64,000 nt of DNA from Polaribacter porphyrae (GCF_002954685.1 NZ_MSCN01000001.1:2554011-2618010); one strand, 5' to 3'; shown: positions 23,083-32,615, numbered from the stretch's first letter. Notes: generated by a model from the sequence alone, not told the origin. Numbers and translations are program-made.

Positions 23083-24627
23083 ATGAAAACAGAATTAATA
23101 ATTCGTAGTAATTCATCTGATATTGATTTTGCCTTATTAAGAGATGGAAAACTTATTGAATTAAATAATGAAACAACTGATAACAAATTTTCTGTTGGCG
23201 ATATTTTTTTAGCCAAAATAGGAAAAGTGTTAACAGGTTTAAATGCAGCATTTGTTAATGTAGGCTATCCAAAAGATGGTTTTTTACATTATCATGATTT
23301 AGGTGCACAAGTAAACTCATTAAATGCATTCATTAAGAAAGTAAGCACAGGTAAGTATAAAGAATTCACTTTAAAAAATTTCAAATTTCAACAAGACATC
23401 AACAAAGACGGTAGCATAGTTGATGTTTTAAAATCAGGCCAAAACCTGTTAGTACAAATTGTAAAAGAGCCAATATCTACAAAAGGCCCAAGATTAAGTT
23501 CAGAGTTATCAATAGCTGGTAGATTTTTAGTTTTAGTACCTTTTTCAAATAGAGTATCTGTATCACAGAAAATAGCAGATCCAAAAGAAAAAGATCGTTT
23601 AAAAAGATTGGCAAAAAGCATTAAACCAAAGGGGTTTGGTGTTATCTTAAGAACTGTTGCAGAAGGTAAAAAAGTAGCAGAGTTAGATAAAGATTTGCAA
23701 AACTCTTTAGATCGTTGGAAAACGATGTGTAAAAGAATACCTAACACAAATACACCAACTAAAATTTTAAGCGAGTTAAACAGAGCATCTTCTATTTTAA
23801 GAGATGTAATGAACGAAACTTTTACAAATATTGTAACTAACGATGAAACTCTTAAACTAGAAATTAAAGAGTATTTACAAGAAATTTATCCTGAAAAGGA
23901 AAAAATTGTAAAGCTTCATAGGTCTTCTACTCCTATTTTTGAAAAATATGGAATAGAAAGACAGATTAAAACCTCTTTTGGAAAAACAGTTTCCATGAGT
24001 AGAGGAGCCTATTTAGTAATAGAGCATACAGAAGCCTTACACGTTATTGATGTTAATAGCGGAAACCGTTCAAATAAAGCTGGTTCTCAAGAAGAAACTG
24101 CATTAGAAGTAAATTTAATAGCTGCTTCAGAAATAGCACGTCAATTACAATTGCGTGATATGGGAGGCATTATAGTTATTGATTTTATAGATATGCACAA
24201 AACCGAAAACAGAAATAAACTGTTTCAGCATTTAAAAGAAGCCATGTCTTTAGACAGAACAAAGCATAAAATATTACCTCCAAGTAAATTTGGACTAGTG
24301 CAAATAACAAGGCAAAGAGTAAGACCTGAATTAAGCATTAAAACTACCGAAGAAAATCCAAATAAAAACGGACAAGTAGAAGCTCCAATAGTTTTATTAG
24401 ATAAAATAGAAGCAGATTTAGAAAAATTTATTGCTAAATCTCAAAACAGCAAATCAACCAATAAAAAGATACAATTACATATACATCCTTTTATTGCTGC
24501 CTATTTAACTAAAGGAGTTAATTCTATACGTTTTAAATGGTATTTAAAGCATAAAAAGTGGATAACAATTATACCTAGAGACGCTTACACATACTTATAT
24601 TATAGATTTGTTTCTGTAAAAGAATAG
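23083..24627 (+). CDS. rng: Ribonuclease E/G
   Basis: A 514-residue endoribonuclease for rRNA processing and mRNA decay. An S1 domain with the FVNVGYPKDGFLHY motif lies at about 35-125, then the 5'-sensor/RNase H-like region and the DNase I-like catalytic domain with metal-binding D323 (VIDVNSGNRS) and D367 (VIDFIDM). The short zinc-link CPxCxG of E. coli RNase E/G, expected after RQRVRPEL, is missing: the stretch reads KTTEENPNKNGQVEAP, with no cysteine. There is no long C-terminal degradosome tail, so it is of RNase G size. The long structured leader may allow autoregulation. Confidence 0.93.
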   Translation: MKTELIIRSNSSDIDFALLRDGKLIELNNETTDNKFSVGDIFLAKIGKVLTGLNAAFVNVGYPKDGFLHYHDLGAQVNSLNAFIKKVSTGKYKEFTLKNFKFQQDINKDGSIVDVLKSGQNLLVQIVKEPISTKGPRLSSELSIAGRFLVLVPFSNRVSVSQKIADPKEKDRLKRLAKSIKPKGFGVILRTVAEGKKVAELDKDLQNSLDRWKTMCKRIPNTNTPTKILSELNRASSILRDVMNETFTNIVTNDETLKLEIKEYLQEIYPEKEKIVKLHRSSTPIFEKYGIERQIKTSFGKTVSMSRGAYLVIEHTEALHVIDVNSGNRSNKAGSQEETALEVNLIAASEIARQLQLRDMGGIIVIDFIDMHKTENRNKLFQHLKEAMSLDRTKHKILPPSKFGLVQITRQRVRPELSIKTTEENPNKNGQVEAPIVLLDKIEADLEKFIAKSQNSKSTNKKIQLHIHPFIAAYLTKGVNSIRFKWYLKHKKWITIIPRDAYTYLYYRFVSVKE

Positions 24628-24655
24628 TTTATAATAAAGGCAATAATTTTTTATC

Positions 24656-24690
24656 AAAAAACCCACAACAAATAGTATGTTGTGGGTTTT
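24656..24690. terminator. Bidirectional terminator between RNase E/G and the secreted nuclease gene
   Basis: Stem AAAACCCACAACA / TGTTGTGGGTTTT with loop AATAGTA, A-run left and T-run right. Confidence 0.9.
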
Positions 24691-24714
24691 GTATTTTAAA
24701 TAAAACACTAAATT

Positions 24715-25770
24715 CTATTTCTTTTCTTTGATTAAATACATATAGACAGGATAATGATCTGAATAACCACCTGTATAAGCACCATTTGAGAAACTTCTAA
24801 AAGGATATCCTTTATACTGTCCCTTTCTTCCTGTTAAAAAACGTTTGTTAAAAATTTTTGCTTGAAACATTTTATAGCTAGAAAAATCTTTTTCGCCTTT
24901 ATCTAACAAAGGTGATGAAATGAGAATCATATCAAATAGGTTGATATTATCTCTATATCCTAAAGTGTTAAAACCTCTTCTGTGTAAATCTTCATAAGGA
25001 TTATAAATATCATTCTCACCTACATTTTTCTTTTTAGATTTTGTTTTTAGAACCTTTTTAAAGCTAGAATTTATAGGATCATCATTAAAATCTCCCATCG
25101 TTAAAATTTTAGCATTAGGTTCTTTTTCTCTAATTTGTGCAATAATCTTTGTATTCTGATAAGCAGCCTTTTCACGCAAAGGCCTACTTTTTGCTTCTCC
25201 TCCACTTCTAGAGGGCCAGTGATTTACAATTACATGTATTAACTCATCATCTAAATAACCAGATACCAATAATTGATCTCTTGTATATACTTTTCTATTA
25301 TTTCTATAAATATTTGGGTTATATGCTTCATGAAATATAGGCTTAAAATATCTTTTTTGATATAATAGAGCTACATCAATTCCTCGTTTATCTGGAGAAT
25401 CATAGTGAATAATACCATATCTTTTTTTAACCAAATGTTTCGATTTTACCAAATCTTCTAAAACACTCAAGTTTTCAATTTCAGAAACGCCAATAATAGC
25501 AGGGCTTGTATTGGCTTTATCTGCACCAATTTGAGAAATTACGCTACCCAATTTATCAATTTTATCCCAATACACTTTAGATCTATTTGCCTTGAGTTCC
25601 ATCATAGGGCTTGCCTCATCATTAATAGATGTATCATTAATAGTGTCAAATAAATTTTCTAGATTGTAAAAAGCAATGGTTCTAATAGTATATTTTTTTC
25701 CTTTTTTTTGAGAAAAAGAATTAGAAACTGCAAGTAATAGAATTACTATTAATAGTATTATTTTTTTCAT
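24715..25770 (-). CDS. Exported endonuclease/exonuclease/phosphatase (EEP) family protein
   Basis: A 351-residue protein with an N-terminal signal peptide (cleavage near SNSFSQ). The EEP fold motifs are in order: AFYNLENLFDT (metal-binding Glu region), GVSEIEN, VNHWPSRSGGE, MGDFNDDP and the terminal YSDHYPV. These are the catalytic residues of DNase I-like nucleases and phosphoesterases. It diverges from a TonB-dependent receptor and DUF5689 lipoprotein; this trio recurs in Flavobacteriia and suggests cleavage of extracellular nucleic acid before uptake, which is inference. It could instead act on phospho-lipids or sugars. Confidence 0.9.
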   Translation of the reverse strand: MKKIILLIVILLLAVSNSFSQKKGKKYTIRTIAFYNLENLFDTINDTSINDEASPMMELKANRSKVYWDKIDKLGSVISQIGADKANTSPAIIGVSEIENLSVLEDLVKSKHLVKKRYGIIHYDSPDKRGIDVALLYQKRYFKPIFHEAYNPNIYRNNRKVYTRDQLLVSGYLDDELIHVIVNHWPSRSGGEAKSRPLREKAAYQNTKIIAQIREKEPNAKILTMGDFNDDPINSSFKKVLKTKSKKKNVGENDIYNPYEDLHRRGFNTLGYRDNINLFDMILISSPLLDKGEKDFSSYKMFQAKIFNKRFLTGRKGQYKGYPFRSFSNGAYTGGYSDHYPVYMYLIKEKK

Positions 25771-25847
25771 TTACAAACGATTTATTTACAAACTTATAAA
25801 ACAAAATGGATGCCAAAAATTATATAATGTTATTTTAACATTAGCGT

Positions 25848-25881
25848 TTGTTAAAATTTGTTAATTTTACAAGCATTTTTG
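25848..25881 (+). promoter_or_regulatory. Candidate promoter of the TonB receptor gene
   Basis: TTG at 25848-25850 and CATTTTTG at 25874-25881 (one mismatch to TAnnTTTG), spacer 23 bases. It lies 32 bases before the ATG at 25914, which supports that start over the in-frame ATG at 25848. Confidence 0.45.
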
Positions 25882-25913
25882 CATGTAATTTACACAAATA
25901 CAAACAAACATTT

Positions 25914-28664
25914 ATGAGAAAATCTTTTCTATCAATATTAGTGTTTTTTTCCTTTGTTATGGGGATTAATGCACAAAATATTGTAAAAGGAATTGTTACA
26001 GATAGCGATTCTGAAAATCCTCTAGAGGGTGTTTTGGTTAGTATTGTAAATACACCAACAACCGAAACTACTGGTGCAAATGGTGTTTTTACAATAAAAA
26101 ACATACCAAATGGTAGCTACATTTTAGAGATTAAACTTGTAGGTTACGAAACTCAAAATTTTCCTATCGACCTTTTTGGTAAAACCGTAGATTTAGGCAC
26201 TATATTGCTTTACAAAGATTTTAGCGAAGATCAAGATTTAAGTTTAATTACCATTACTGATGACGAGTTAAATGATGATGCAAGTGCTGCAGACAATATT
26301 GCTGGTTTATTACAAGCGACTAGAGATATTTATTTAAGAACAGCGGCTTTTGAATTCAGTTCTTCATTTTTTAGAATTAAAGGTTTAGATTCTGGAAACG
26401 GAAAAGTTCTTATCAATGGAATTGAAATGAACAAACTTTTTGATGGTAGAGCACAATGGAGTAATTGGGGTGGCTTAAATGATGTATTACGAAATCAAGA
26501 GTTTAGTAATGGTTTAGCACCATCTAACTTTACTTTTGGTGGAGTATTAGGTTCTACTAATATAGATACAAGAGCCTCTCAACAGAGATCAGGTACAAGA
26601 ATATCATATTCATCATCAAATAGAAGTTATGTACATAGAGTTATGGCTACTCACTCTACAGGAATGCTAGAAAGTGGTTGGGCTTTTACTTTTTCTGGAA
26701 GTAGAAGAGCAGGCTTAGAAGGCTTTAATGAAGGTACTTCTTATAATGCATACTCACTTTTTGCTTCAATAGAAAAGAAGTTGGGAGAGAATCATAGTAT
26801 TAACTTAACATCAATTTTTACACCTAATAGAAGAGGTAAATCATCACCAAACACACAAGAGGTTTTTGATTTAAAAGGAATTGAGTACAATGATTACTGG
26901 GGGTATTTAAATGGAAGAAAAATAAACTCTAGAATTAAAGAAGTAGTTGAACCTATTATTATGTTAAATCATTATTGGGACATTTCAGAAAATACCTCTT
27001 TAAATACAAATGTTGGGTATCAATTTGGTAAAATTGGTAACAGTCGTATAGATTTTAATGGAGGTGCAAACCCAAGCCCTACATATTATCAATATTTACC
27101 AAGTTTTGAAGTTAGGAGAGGTGATTTAGCAGAAGCTTATTTATCTCAACAAAGATTTCAAAATGATGGACAATTAGACTGGAATAGAATTTTTGATGCA
27201 AATGTTACTAACGCAAGCAATAATGCAAATAATGCTTATGTTTTGTATGAAGATAGAAATGATGATAAGCAATTGAGTGTTAATACTATTCTTAATGCTG
27301 CTATAAATGATAATATTACATTAAATGCGAAACTAGAGTATAGAGCCCTACGTTCTCATAGTTTTGCTGAAGTTATCGATTTATTGGGTGGTAATGGATA
27401 TTTAGATATTAATCCTTTTGCAGCTACACCAGATAAAAAGCAAAACAATTTACTGAATCCTAACAGAGTAGTTGGTGTAGGTGATACTTTCAGATATAAT
27501 TTTAGATTAAATTCAGATGTAGTTGGTGCATTTACACAAGCACAATTTAAATACAATAAAGTTGATTTTTATGGAGCTTTAAATGTTTCAAAAACCACTC
27601 ATCAAAGAGAAGGCTTATATCAAAATGGACGTTTTGAAAATAATTCATTAGGAAAATCAAAAAAATTAGATTTTACCAATTATGGTGTTAAAGCAGGTTT
27701 AACCTATAAAATTACAGGTCGTCATTTAATTGATTTCAATGCTGGTTACATGACTCAAGCACCAACAATTAGAAATTCGTTCTCAAATTCAAGAGAAAAT
27801 AATGCAACTGTAGATAATCTACAAAGTGAGAAAGTTCTATCTACTGACTTAAGTTATATTATAAGAAGCCCAATAATTACATCAAGATTAACAGGGTATT
27901 ATACAAATATTTCTGATGCAACTGAAATTTCTTTCTATTTTGCTGATGGTGTAGGAGGAGATAATACTGCCTTTGTACAAGAAATACTTTCAGGAATTGA
28001 GAGACAACATATTGGTTTAGAACTCGGTATTGAGGCTCAAATAACACCCACAATAAAGCTGAAAGGTGCAGCTTCTATAGGGCAATTTACATATGCAAAC
28101 AATCCAAATTTATACTTAACTTCTGATGTTGCTGATAATGGTGGTTTTGATAGCGATTTTAGATCTAAAGATTATGTATCTAATTTAGAAAATTACAAGC
28201 TTGCTTCTGGTCCACAAAATGCATATTCAGTTGGTTTTGAATATAGAGATCCAGATTATTGGTGGATAGGAGCCACTACAAACTTCTTCTCTAATATTTA
28301 TGTAGACGTAGCTCCTTTAAACAGATCTTCAAATTTCTTTGAAGACGCAGATGGCTTACCTTTTAACGATTATGATCCTGTTTTAGCAAGAGAATTGCTA
28401 CAACAAGAAAAGTTTGATAATTACATGGTTGTGAATTTAATGGGAGGTAAATCATGGAGAATTGGTGATAAGTTTATTAGTGTTTTTGCAACAGTTAATA
28501 ATTTATTTGGAGAAGAATACAAATCTGGTGGATTTGAACAAGGGAGAAATGCTAACTTTAGACAATTAAGAGATGATAAAGCGCTAGAAACTCCAGTATT
28601 TGGTAATAGATATTGGTATGGTAGAGGTGCTACATACTTTTTAAACGTAAACTTAAGATTTTAA
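25914..28664 (+). CDS. TonB-dependent outer-membrane receptor with CarboxypepD_reg-like domain
   Basis: A 916-residue receptor: signal peptide ending VMGINAQ, an N-terminal carboxypeptidase-regulatory-like beta domain (IVKGIVTDSDSENPLEGVLVSI), a plug domain (about 120-230, FFRIKGLDSGNGKVLING) and a 22-strand barrel ending in an aromatic residue (FLNVNLRF). No SusD partner follows, so it is not a classical glycan-uptake pair; the next gene is a DUF5689 lipoprotein and an exported EEP nuclease diverges from it. The substrate is unknown. I place the start at 25914 because the ATG at 25848 would put the promoter box inside the gene and spoil the signal peptide. Confidence 0.92.
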   Translation: MRKSFLSILVFFSFVMGINAQNIVKGIVTDSDSENPLEGVLVSIVNTPTTETTGANGVFTIKNIPNGSYILEIKLVGYETQNFPIDLFGKTVDLGTILLYKDFSEDQDLSLITITDDELNDDASAADNIAGLLQATRDIYLRTAAFEFSSSFFRIKGLDSGNGKVLINGIEMNKLFDGRAQWSNWGGLNDVLRNQEFSNGLAPSNFTFGGVLGSTNIDTRASQQRSGTRISYSSSNRSYVHRVMATHSTGMLESGWAFTFSGSRRAGLEGFNEGTSYNAYSLFASIEKKLGENHSINLTSIFTPNRRGKSSPNTQEVFDLKGIEYNDYWGYLNGRKINSRIKEVVEPIIMLNHYWDISENTSLNTNVGYQFGKIGNSRIDFNGGANPSPTYYQYLPSFEVRRGDLAEAYLSQQRFQNDGQLDWNRIFDANVTNASNNANNAYVLYEDRNDDKQLSVNTILNAAINDNITLNAKLEYRALRSHSFAEVIDLLGGNGYLDINPFAATPDKKQNNLLNPNRVVGVGDTFRYNFRLNSDVVGAFTQAQFKYNKVDFYGALNVSKTTHQREGLYQNGRFENNSLGKSKKLDFTNYGVKAGLTYKITGRHLIDFNAGYMTQAPTIRNSFSNSRENNATVDNLQSEKVLSTDLSYIIRSPIITSRLTGYYTNISDATEISFYFADGVGGDNTAFVQEILSGIERQHIGLELGIEAQITPTIKLKGAASIGQFTYANNPNLYLTSDVADNGGFDSDFRSKDYVSNLENYKLASGPQNAYSVGFEYRDPDYWWIGATTNFFSNIYVDVAPLNRSSNFFEDADGLPFNDYDPVLARELLQQEKFDNYMVVNLMGGKSWRIGDKFISVFATVNNLFGEEYKSGGFEQGRNANFRQLRDDKALETPVFGNRYWYGRGATYFLNVNLRF

Positions 28665-28681
28665 TAAAATAACAAATAGAT

Positions 28682-30106
28682 ATGAAAACAAATAAAATAA
28701 TCATCTTATTACTAGCTTTTGTTACTAGTATTTCTTTTACATCTTGTGTAGATGATGCAGATTATTCTGTACCACAAACTTTAGGAGTTGAGGAAAATAT
28801 AAAATTAAATAGCCTATTAGATAGTATCAACAATAACCTTTTAGAATTGAAATCTATAAGTGATGTAAAAGCTCTTTATATTTCTGGCAATGATCCTGTA
28901 AAAATTGCATCTAACATAGTGGTAAAAGGATATGTGGTTTCTTCTGATGCAAGTGGTAATTTTTTTAGAGAATTTTACATGCAAGACAAACCTAATAATC
29001 CTACTTCTGGAATAAAAGTAGCGCTAAATCTTAATGATATTTACAATAAATATAATTTTGGTAGAGAAGTTTATATAAGACTAAAAGGTATTTATGTAGG
29101 TGAAACAAACTCTGGAGATGGTGTTACAGCTATTGGAGGTAAAATTAAATTAACAGATACTAGAGAAATCGAAAGTATAACACTAAATCAGTCTGGAAAT
29201 CATATTTTTCGTTCACAAAATACTGAAATAATAGTTCCAAAAATAGTTACTTTAGGAGGAATTGATAATGTTTCTAATATCGGAACTTATGTTAAAGTTG
29301 AAAATGCTTTCTTTTCTGGAGATGTTGAGGGTAAAGCATACATAGACCCAGCAGAAGATTTTGATACAAAAAGAAAAATTGAAACTTGTCAAGGTTTAGG
29401 TTTTGTAGATTCTTTTGTCGAAACTAGTTCCTTTGCAGATTTTGCTAATATTGCATTACCAGATGGTGGTGGGTCTTTAAACGGAATAGTAACTAGAGAC
29501 TTTGGTGGAGATTTTACAGTATTGGTACTTAACTCTGCTGCTGATGTTGATATGAATGGAACAAAATGTACACCAGCACCTTTAGTAGATTTTCCAACAA
29601 CACTTTTAGACGAAAATTTTGATACTACTTCAGGAAATATTAACATAAATGGATGGACAAACTACAGAGAAGCTGGTACTGAATCTTGGGAATCTTATTT
29701 TGATACTAATACAAGAAGTAGAGCTGCTAGAGTAGGTTCTTTTAGATCTGGTGATGCAAGCACCATCACTTGGTTAATTACAAATGATATTGATTTAGAC
29801 AATACCACAGAAGAATATTTATCTTTTGAAACATCAACATCCTTTGCTGATGGTAGTGAATTAGAAGTTTTAATTTCTACAGATTGGGATGGTACAGAAG
29901 CTGGAGTTTCATCAGCTACTTGGGAAACTCTTCCTGCTAGAATCGCATCAAACAGTAGTAACTTTAGAGAATTCTTCTCATCAACATTTATTAATTTGTC
30001 AGATTATACAGGTTCAGTTTATATAGCATTTAAATATACTGGTAATGGTGATGAAGATTTTGATGGCACTTACGAATTAGATAATTTAGTAATTAACGCT
30101 AAATAA
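28682..30106 (+). CDS. DUF5689 surface lipoprotein with C-terminal jelly-roll domain
   Basis: A 474-residue lipoprotein (signal ending ISFTSC, C22 lipidated). Residues about 40-290 are a DUF5689 region holding the OB-fold-like strands KGYVVSSDASGNFFREFYMQ and IRLKGIYVG, a pattern shared with nuclease-associated OB folds. From about 305 (LLDENFDTTSGN) a choice-of-anchor-type jelly-roll domain follows (TSTSFADGSELEVLISTDW, VYIAFKYTG, YELDNLVI). Eighteen bases after the TonB receptor, so one operon. Probably exposed on the cell surface and feeding the receptor, in the manner of SusD; the ligand is not known. Confidence 0.88.
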   Translation: MKTNKIIILLLAFVTSISFTSCVDDADYSVPQTLGVEENIKLNSLLDSINNNLLELKSISDVKALYISGNDPVKIASNIVVKGYVVSSDASGNFFREFYMQDKPNNPTSGIKVALNLNDIYNKYNFGREVYIRLKGIYVGETNSGDGVTAIGGKIKLTDTREIESITLNQSGNHIFRSQNTEIIVPKIVTLGGIDNVSNIGTYVKVENAFFSGDVEGKAYIDPAEDFDTKRKIETCQGLGFVDSFVETSSFADFANIALPDGGGSLNGIVTRDFGGDFTVLVLNSAADVDMNGTKCTPAPLVDFPTTLLDENFDTTSGNININGWTNYREAGTESWESYFDTNTRSRAARVGSFRSGDASTITWLITNDIDLDNTTEEYLSFETSTSFADGSELEVLISTDWDGTEAGVSSATWETLPARIASNSSNFREFFSSTFINLSDYTGSVYIAFKYTGNGDEDFDGTYELDNLVINAK

Positions 30107-30127
30107 AATAGATAATTATATTTTAAG

Positions 30128-30159
30128 AACCAGTAAAGAAAATTCTTTACTGGTTTTTT
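30128..30159 (+). terminator. Terminator of the TonB receptor/DUF5689 operon
   Basis: Stem AACCAGTAAAGAA / TTCTTTACTGGTT with an AA loop and a T6 tail. Confidence 0.92.
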
Positions 30160-30172
30160 CTATTTTTACATT

Positions 30173-30586
30173 ATGGATAAAATAGAACATATTGGTATTG
30201 CTGTAAAAGATTTAGAAAAATCGAATCAACTATTTGCATTACTTTTTGGAGAAAAACATTATAAGATAGAAGAAGTTGCCTCTGAAGGCGTAAAAACTTC
30301 TTTTTTTAAAACTGGTTCTAACAAAATTGAACTGTTAGAAGCTACGAAACCAGAAAGTCCAATTGCTAAATTTATAGAAAAAAAAGGAGAGGGTATTCAT
30401 CATATTGCATTCGCTGTAAATGATATTAAGGCCGAAATAAAAAGATTAGTAAAAGAAGGTTTTACAGTTTTGAATGAAACGCCTAAAAAAGGAGCTGATA
30501 ACAAATTAGTTGCTTTTCTGCATCCTAAAACTACCAATGGAGTTTTAATTGAATTGTGCCAAGAAATTGACAACACAATTCAATAA
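30173..30586 (+). CDS. mce: Methylmalonyl-CoA epimerase
   Basis: A 137-residue VOC-fold enzyme that interconverts (R)- and (S)-methylmalonyl-CoA in propionate metabolism. The two beta-alpha-beta-beta-beta repeats carry the metal ligands: HIGIAVKDLE (His), NKIELLEATKPESPIAKF (Glu side), GIHHIAFAVNDI (His) and GVLIELCQ (Glu). Normal length. It stands just after the terminator of the receptor operon, with its own short leader; the mutase is not in this window. Confidence 0.93.
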   Translation: MDKIEHIGIAVKDLEKSNQLFALLFGEKHYKIEEVASEGVKTSFFKTGSNKIELLEATKPESPIAKFIEKKGEGIHHIAFAVNDIKAEIKRLVKEGFTVLNETPKKGADNKLVAFLHPKTTNGVLIELCQEIDNTIQ

Positions 30587-30604
30587 AATTTCATTCGTTA
30601 AAAT

Positions 30605-30634
30605 ACTGTAAACTGTTACTGCCAACTGTTTACT
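30605..30634. repeat. ACTG-rich degenerate minisatellite
   Basis: ACTGTAAACTGTTACTGCC then AACTGTTTACT between mce and ftsX; same family as 40-63 and 56013-56041. Confidence 0.5.
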
Positions 30635-30672
30635 AATTATTATCTTGCAACGATTAAAAGAAAACCAAAAAA

Positions 30673-31551
30673 ATGTCATCAAAATTTGATTCATATCAAA
30701 AAAGGCGATTAGCTTCTTCTTACATATCTGTTGTAATTAGTATTGCTTTAGTACTTTTTATGGTAGGTATTTTAGGTTTGGTTCTTTTAAAATCGACTTT
30801 TGTAGCTAATAAAGTAAAAGAAAAAGTAGCGATTACACTTTTTTTAAAGGATAAAGTTTCTCAAAAACAAATAAAAACATTTAAGGAATCTCTTCAAAAA
30901 GAACCTTTTGCAAGAAAAATAATCTATACTAGTAAAAAACAAGCTGCAAAACGATATAGCAAAGAAATAGGTGAAGACTTTTTAGAATTTTTAGGAGAAA
31001 ATCCACTTAAAAATGGAATAGATATTTACCTAAAAGCAGATTTTGTTACTCCAGAAAAACTAGAAGAATTAGAAACTAGGTTTTTAAAAAATGCTTTTGT
31101 AGCTGATGTTTCATATGATAAACCATTGATAAATCTACTGACAAAAAATATTAAAAGAATTAGTTTTTGGTTATTGGTATTAAGTAGCTTTTTTGGTTTA
31201 ATATCAATAATATTAATCAACAGTTCTATACGATTATCGATCTATGCAAAACGTTTTAACATAAAAACTATGCAAATGGTTGGTGCTACTAAAAGTTTTA
31301 TTAGAAAACCTTTTATTTTTAGAAGTATAAAATTAGGATTAATAGGAGCGTTAATAGCTCTGATTGGGTTAGCAGTAGTAATTTATTACACAGATAAATA
31401 TATACCAAGCTTATATTTAATTACAGATTATATTACCTTAAGTTATTTAGCTGGAGGTGTAATTTTAGCTGCATTTTTAATCACCTGGTTAAGTACTTTT
31501 TTTGCTACACAACGCTTTTTAAATTTACAAACAGACCAACTTTATTACTAA
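30673..31551 (+). CDS. ftsX: Cell division protein FtsX
   Basis: A 292-residue membrane protein with the FtsX layout: N-terminal cytoplasmic stretch (SYISVVISIALVLFMVGILG as first helix), a large periplasmic loop (about 45-160), then three more helices with the FtsX/ABC3 permease core (MQMVGATKSFIRKPF). With the ATPase FtsE it controls peptidoglycan hydrolysis at division; ftsE is not in the window. First gene of the block ftsX-DUF3098-uppP-truB, conserved in Flavobacteriia. Confidence 0.94.
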   Translation: MSSKFDSYQKRRLASSYISVVISIALVLFMVGILGLVLLKSTFVANKVKEKVAITLFLKDKVSQKQIKTFKESLQKEPFARKIIYTSKKQAAKRYSKEIGEDFLEFLGENPLKNGIDIYLKADFVTPEKLEELETRFLKNAFVADVSYDKPLINLLTKNIKRISFWLLVLSSFFGLISIILINSSIRLSIYAKRFNIKTMQMVGATKSFIRKPFIFRSIKLGLIGALIALIGLAVVIYYTDKYIPSLYLITDYITLSYLAGGVILAAFLITWLSTFFATQRFLNLQTDQLYY

Positions 31552-31554
31552 AAT

Positions 31555-31785
31555 ATGGACAAGAATCAAGAATTTTTATTTGGGAAGAAAAATTACATCA
31601 TTATGCTTATTGGCACCGTTTTTATTGCAGCTGGCTTTATTTTTATGGCAGGTGGTGGTAGTGATGATCCTACTATTTTTAATGAAGAAATTTACAATTG
31701 GCAACGTATTCGTTTAGCACCAACTTTGGTAATTATTGGCTTGGGTATCGAAATTTATGCTATTTTAGCCGACCCAAAAAAATAA
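31555..31785 (+). CDS. DUF3098 small membrane protein
   Basis: A 76-residue protein with two membrane helices (YIIMLIGTVFIAAGFIFM and LAPTLVIIGLGIEIYAIL) joined by a short loop with the conserved GGGSDDPTIFNEEIYNWQRIR. It lies three bases after ftsX and three before uppP, and this place between ftsX and uppP is typical for DUF3098. Function unknown; a link to division or lipid-carrier recycling is suggested only by position. Confidence 0.9.
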   Translation: MDKNQEFLFGKKNYIIMLIGTVFIAAGFIFMAGGGSDDPTIFNEEIYNWQRIRLAPTLVIIGLGIEIYAILADPKK

Positions 31786-31788
31786 GTT

Positions 31789-32583
31789 ATGAGCGTAATA
31801 GAAGCCATTATTCTTGGTATTATTCAAGGATTAACAGAATTTTTACCTGTTTCTTCTAGTGGACATTTAGAACTTGCAAAAGTTATTTTAGGCGATACTT
31901 CTGTGCCCGAAGAAAGTTTAACTTTTACAGTAGTTCTACACTTTGCAACTGCATTAAGTACTTTAGTAATATTTAGAAAAGAAGTTGCTGAAATTTTTAA
32001 AGGATTATTCCAATTTAAATGGAATGATGAACTTAAATTTTCATTAAAAATAATCATATCCATGATTCCAGCAGTGATAGTGGGTTTACTTTTTGAAGAA
32101 GAATTAGAATCTTTTTTTGGAGGTAAAATTTTATTAGTTGGTGTAATGTTACTCCTTACTGCGTTGCTTTTATTGTTGGCTGATAAAGCAAAAAATACCA
32201 ATAAAGAAGTTTCTTTTTCTAATTCTGTAATTATTGGTATTTCACAAGCAATAGCAATGTTACCAGGTATTTCTAGATCTGGAGCCACAATATCTACTTC
32301 AGTTTTATTAGGAATTGATAGAACTAGAGCTGCTCGTTTTTCTTTTTTAATGGTAGTTCCTTTAATTTTTGGAAAAATTGGAAAAGATATTTTAGGAGGT
32401 GATTTAAATTTTCAGTCATCAGAAATGATACCAATTTCAGCTGGTTTTATAGCTGCTTTTGTAGCAGGTTTACTAGCTTGCAAGTGGATGATAGCATTGG
32501 TTAAAAAGAGTAAATTGTCTTATTTTTCTATCTATTGTGCAGTTGTAGGTGCAATTGCTATTGGTTATGCTCTTTTGAGTTAG
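31789..32583 (+). CDS. uppP: Undecaprenyl-diphosphate phosphatase
   Basis: A 264-residue BacA-type integral membrane enzyme that dephosphorylates undecaprenyl diphosphate to recycle the cell-wall lipid carrier. The two active-site motifs are GLTEFLPVSSSGHLEL near the N-terminus and PGISRSGATIS near residue 160, each at the end of a re-entrant helix; about seven membrane spans in all. Also linked to bacitracin tolerance in other species. Confidence 0.96.
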   Translation: MSVIEAIILGIIQGLTEFLPVSSSGHLELAKVILGDTSVPEESLTFTVVLHFATALSTLVIFRKEVAEIFKGLFQFKWNDELKFSLKIIISMIPAVIVGLLFEEELESFFGGKILLVGVMLLLTALLLLLADKAKNTNKEVSFSNSVIIGISQAIAMLPGISRSGATISTSVLLGIDRTRAARFSFLMVVPLIFGKIGKDILGGDLNFQSSEMIPISAGFIAAFVAGLLACKWMIALVKKSKLSYFSIYCAVVGAIAIGYALLS

Positions 32584-32615
32584 TTTAACAGATACAGAAA
32601 CCAGGTCAGCATACA

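Noticed and set aside
31824..32288. A 154-codon minus-strand frame inside uppP
   Set aside because: Antisense shadow of a strongly conserved gene.
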